From: Candidatus Parvarchaeota archaeon
GTDB lineage: Archaea > Nanobdellota > Nanobdellia > Parvarchaeales > Parvarchaeaceae
Direction of reading: 5' to 3'
Assembly (NCBI GenBank): GCA_023380435.1
Contig: JAMCRB010000025.1
Span: forward strand, 15,427-21,296
DNA: 5,870 bases
Part shown: one piece after another, positions 4,486 to 5,870 of the stretch
Layout: the number at the start of each line of letters is the position of its first letter
Position numbering within the stretch: position 1 is the first letter of the stretch
Made by a program: the position numbers and the translations under genes
The notes under the pieces: generated by a model
Seen by the model: the letters and a program-made list of their open reading frames with translations, nothing else
Database searches by the model: none
What the model was told of the DNA's origin: nothing

Positions 4486-5064
4486 ATGATAAAGCTGTTG
4501 CACTGTGATGATGTTTATGATCCTGCGGAGGATTCATACCTTTTACTGGAAGCAGTCAAGTTTGCACACGGGGATGTGCTTGACATGTGCGCAGGGAGCG
4601 GAATCATCGGCCTAAATGCAGCAGAAAAGGCAAAAAAAGTCATTTTAGCCGATACCAACATGAAAGCGCTGTCACTCATCAAAAAAACCGCCAGACTCAA
4701 CGGCATTAAGAATGTGTCTATCGTTAAATCCGATCTTTTCAGAAACATCAAAGGAAAATTCGACGTCATATACTGTAACCCACCATATCTGCCTGGCCAT
4801 CCAGAGGATACAGCGGAGAAGGCGCTCTACGGCGGAAAAACTGGATACGAGGTTACAATACAGTTCATAAAAGGCCTAAGACGCCACCTAAAAGAAGGAG
4901 GACAGGCATTTCTGGTTCTGTCTACTGTCTACGATATCGAAAAGGTTTATAAATCATTAAAGAGTATAGGTTTTAGCTTTAATGAATTAGGAAATAAGAG
5001 CTTCTTTTTTGAAGAGTTAAGATTAATTTGTATTTATGAAAACCGCAGGGGTAGCCTTCGCTGA
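4486..5064 (+). CDS. HemK2/Mtq2-type N5-glutamine (release factor) methyltransferase
   Basis: 192 aa class I SAM methyltransferase. The family transfers methyl to a Gln amide; archaeal and eukaryotic HemK2/Mtq2 proteins modify the GGQ motif of the class I release factor, together with Trm112, promoting translation termination. The signature VYDPAEDSYLLLE (10-22) is the family's N-terminal mark. Motif I is VLDMCAGSGIIGLNAA (31-46), the acidic SAM-binding residue Asp56 ends the second strand, Asp83 is in motif III, and the catalytic NPPYLP is at 98-103. The length fits the short archaeal form, which lacks the N-terminal substrate domain of bacterial PrmC. A lysine-methylating activity has also been described for the human relative, so a second substrate is possible. 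No trm112 or aRF1 gene lies in the window. Its last 29 bases overlap the next gene. Confidence 0.93.
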   Translation: MIKLLHCDDVYDPAEDSYLLLEAVKFAHGDVLDMCAGSGIIGLNAAEKAKKVILADTNMKALSLIKKTARLNGIKNVSIVKSDLFRNIKGKFDVIYCNPPYLPGHPEDTAEKALYGGKTGYEVTIQFIKGLRRHLKEGGQAFLVLSTVYDIEKVYKSLKSIGFSFNELGNKSFFFEELRLICIYENRRGSLR

Positions 5065-5353
5065 AGGTCGGATAATAGTAGCTGTGATGATAGATAACTC
5101 TATTCAGATACACAGAGTAAAAAGCTTCAGCGAAATGAAGGAGATACTTGACACGGCAGCGCCGGAGATTGTAGGAGTAGACAAAAGCGCTGCTGACATG
5201 TACGAGGACCTTGGTTTTGGTTTTAATGTTTGTAAAATAAGCAGGAGCGACAACATCAGCAGCATAAAATCCAAAATAAGCATGCTGAGCATACCAAGAC
5301 CGTCGGACGAATCTGCTATAGCAGCCGCTTATCTGGCCTCTGAAACCAAGTGA
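5036..5353 (+). CDS. Uncharacterised 105-aa protein, possible degenerate RNase H-like fold
   Basis: Starts ATG at 5036 inside the methyltransferase gene (29-base overlap, other frame); a later ATG at 5087 would give 88 aa but lose the first strand. I do not recognise the family. Predicted order is strand-turn-strand (TAGVAFAEGRIIVAVMID), strand (IQIHRVKS), helix (FSEMKEILDTAA), strand ending EIVGVDKS, and a C-terminal helix (PRPSDESAIAAAYLAS). This resembles the beta-beta-beta-alpha-beta core and closing Asp-plus-Ala-rich helix of RuvC/YqgF-like RNase H folds, with Asp49 and Asp91 at plausible acidic positions. The first-strand Asp expected of active enzymes is absent, so it could be an inactive relative or only a chance resemblance. 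No signal or membrane segment. Overlap implies co-transcription and coupling with hemK2. No Shine-Dalgarno is seen. Function unknown. Confidence 0.65.
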   Translation: MKTAGVAFAEGRIIVAVMIDNSIQIHRVKSFSEMKEILDTAAPEIVGVDKSAADMYEDLGFGFNVCKISRSDNISSIKSKISMLSIPRPSDESAIAAAYLASETK

Positions 5354-5355
5354 GA

Positions 5356-5373
5356 AACGACTTTTTGGTCGTT
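5356..5373. terminator. Small hairpin in the convergent gap, possible terminator
   Basis: AACGAC (5356-5361) and GTCGTT (5368-5373) form a perfect 6-bp stem with loop TTTTTG, 2 bases after the stop of the 105-aa gene and 21 bases before the sepF stop. A short T-rich run (ATTCTTT) follows on the plus strand. Archaeal termination relies mainly on T-runs, so the T5 in the loop may matter more than the stem. The gap is only 40 bases. Confidence 0.4.
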
Positions 5374-5393
5374 ATTCTTTAATGCGGAGCAAA

Positions 5394-5792
5394 TTAAGCC
5401 TGTGGCTGATTCTGGTCCTGTAAAACCTGGCCTTTCTCCACTTTCACGAAGTTTGGCACTACAAGAATGTAATCTTCATCAACCCCTATTATTTGAGCGT
5501 CGGAAGCGTCAGCGCTTTTCTTTAGCTTTGAAATCGTTCTTTTTAGCTCTTCCATTCCGCCTTTTTCGCGGAGCTCTTTGGCCTTTATGAAAGCCAGCGT
5601 GTATCCTGATCTTATATCGTTTAATATCGGTGAAACGTCCTCGAATTTGACTATAGCATAATACTTTACGAATATTTTTGCAGCAGGCTTATCGCTTGGA
5701 TTTACTTCAAGCTCTACATACTCGTTGGAATCCTGTATCTTAACATTTTTCTTGAAAATGTTCAAAAAACTATCCAAAGACAAATCTACCAT
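5394..5792 (-). CDS. sepF: Cell division protein SepF (archaeal type)
   Basis: 132 aa from ATG at 5792, supported by the GAGGTGA Shine-Dalgarno just upstream. SepF anchors FtsZ to the membrane at midcell, and in FtsZ-containing archaea it is the main known anchor. The N-terminus (MVDLSLDSFLNIFKK) can form the amphipathic membrane-targeting helix. A short linker follows, then the SepF core at about 38-118: AKIFVKYYAIVKFEDVSPILNDIRSG, TLAFIKAKELR, a helix MEELKRTISKLKKSADASDAQ, and IIGVDEDYILVVPNFVKVEK at the dimer-type sheet end. The final 14 residues are Gln-rich and probably disordered. Archaeal SepF proteins act as dimers. No ftsZ lies in the window. It is a single gene converging on the 105-aa gene. 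Confidence 0.9.
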   Translation of the reverse strand: MVDLSLDSFLNIFKKNVKIQDSNEYVELEVNPSDKPAAKIFVKYYAIVKFEDVSPILNDIRSGYTLAFIKAKELREKGGMEELKRTISKLKKSADASDAQIIGVDEDYILVVPNFVKVEKGQVLQDQNQPQA

Positions 5793-5795
5793 AAT

Positions 5796-5802
5796 TCACC
5801 TC
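5796..5802 (-). promoter_or_regulatory. Shine-Dalgarno of sepF
   Basis: The minus strand reads GAGGTGA, a strong match to the archaeal 16S 3' end complement (GGAGGTGAT). The core AGGTG is 4 bases from the ATG. This fixes the sepF start and shows that its mRNA has a leader, unlike most genes here. Confidence 0.85.
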
Positions 5803-5812
5803 GACTCTTTTA

Positions 5813-5839
5813 ATTATATTATAAGATTATTCTTATAAG
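5813..5839 (-). promoter_or_regulatory. sepF promoter with 7-bp inverted repeat
   Basis: TTATAAG (5819-5825) and CTTATAA (5832-5838) form a perfect 7-bp inverted repeat separated by ATTATT. Minus-strand CTTATAAG (5839-5832) is a good TATA box, predicting a start near 5810 and a leader of about 18 bases carrying the Shine-Dalgarno. The repeat spans the TATA element, so a dimeric regulator binding here would block TBP. Alternatively it is two TATA-like boxes by chance in AT-rich DNA. Confidence 0.45.
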
Positions 5840-5870
5840 TATTTAACCTTTTTTATGATTGAATTGCCAC

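Noticed and set aside
4499..4520. C/D-box-like sequence (GTGATGATG)
   Set aside because: Lies within the methyltransferase coding sequence, and no matching D box at a suitable distance was found.
1..5870. CRISPR array, insertion sequence, integrase or toxin-antitoxin module
   Set aside because: No regularly spaced repeats, no terminal inverted repeats with a transposase and no recognisable toxin or antitoxin were seen.

Overview
The window is archaeal. It carries a PCNA sliding clamp, an archaeal-type SepF, a HemK2/Mtq2-type release-factor methyltransferase, a Sulfolobus-type zinc ferredoxin, a class III (archaeal pilin) signal peptide, and two tRNA genes without an encoded CCA, one with an intron after anticodon-loop position 37. 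AT-rich TATA boxes lie 20-45 bases upstream of most starts. Short tightly packed genes, several apparently leaderless starts and the pilin-like surface protein suggest a small-genome lineage such as Micrarchaeota/DPANN or a relative of Thermoplasmata. That placement is inference; only 'archaeon' is firm.

Layout, left to right. Positions 1-442 (-) hold the start of a pilin-like secreted protein cut by the window edge. Positions 490-591 (-) are tRNA-Leu(CAA) with a 16-nt intron. Next come a small acidic helical protein (638-874, -) and a zinc-containing seven-iron ferredoxin (905-1219, -). A tight divergent pair follows: a DUF488/YeaO-like protein (1339-1695, -) and a MUG-type uracil/mismatch DNA glycosylase (1725-2258, +). 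tRNA-Gly(GCC) (2302-2372, -) is divergent from a small PD-(D/E)XK-like nuclease (2434-2877, +). The nuclease stop codon directly abuts the stop of the convergent PCNA gene.

The PCNA gene (2878-3618, -) is the last of a three-gene minus-strand cluster. Transcription order is a glycosylation-sequon-rich membrane-anchored secreted protein (3942-4397), an OB-fold protein (3622-3945), then PCNA. The first two overlap by ATGA and the last two are 3 bases apart. Divergent to this cluster is the HemK2-like methyltransferase (4486-5064, +), which overlaps by 29 bases a 105-aa uncharacterised protein (5036-5353, +) with a possible RNase H-like fold. A small hairpin lies between that gene and the convergent sepF (5394-5792, -). 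sepF has a clear Shine-Dalgarno and a 7-bp inverted repeat in its promoter.

By theme, replication and repair genes cluster in the middle (MUG, nuclease, PCNA, OB-fold), with translation functions (two tRNAs, HemK2), cell division (SepF) and envelope proteins around them. I see no CRISPR, insertion sequence or phage module. No gene-free stretch exceeds about 110 bases. The most interesting points are the interleaved divergent promoters, the OB-fold/PCNA pairing driven from a surface-protein gene, the unusual second motif of the glycosylase, and the orphan gene behind hemK2.
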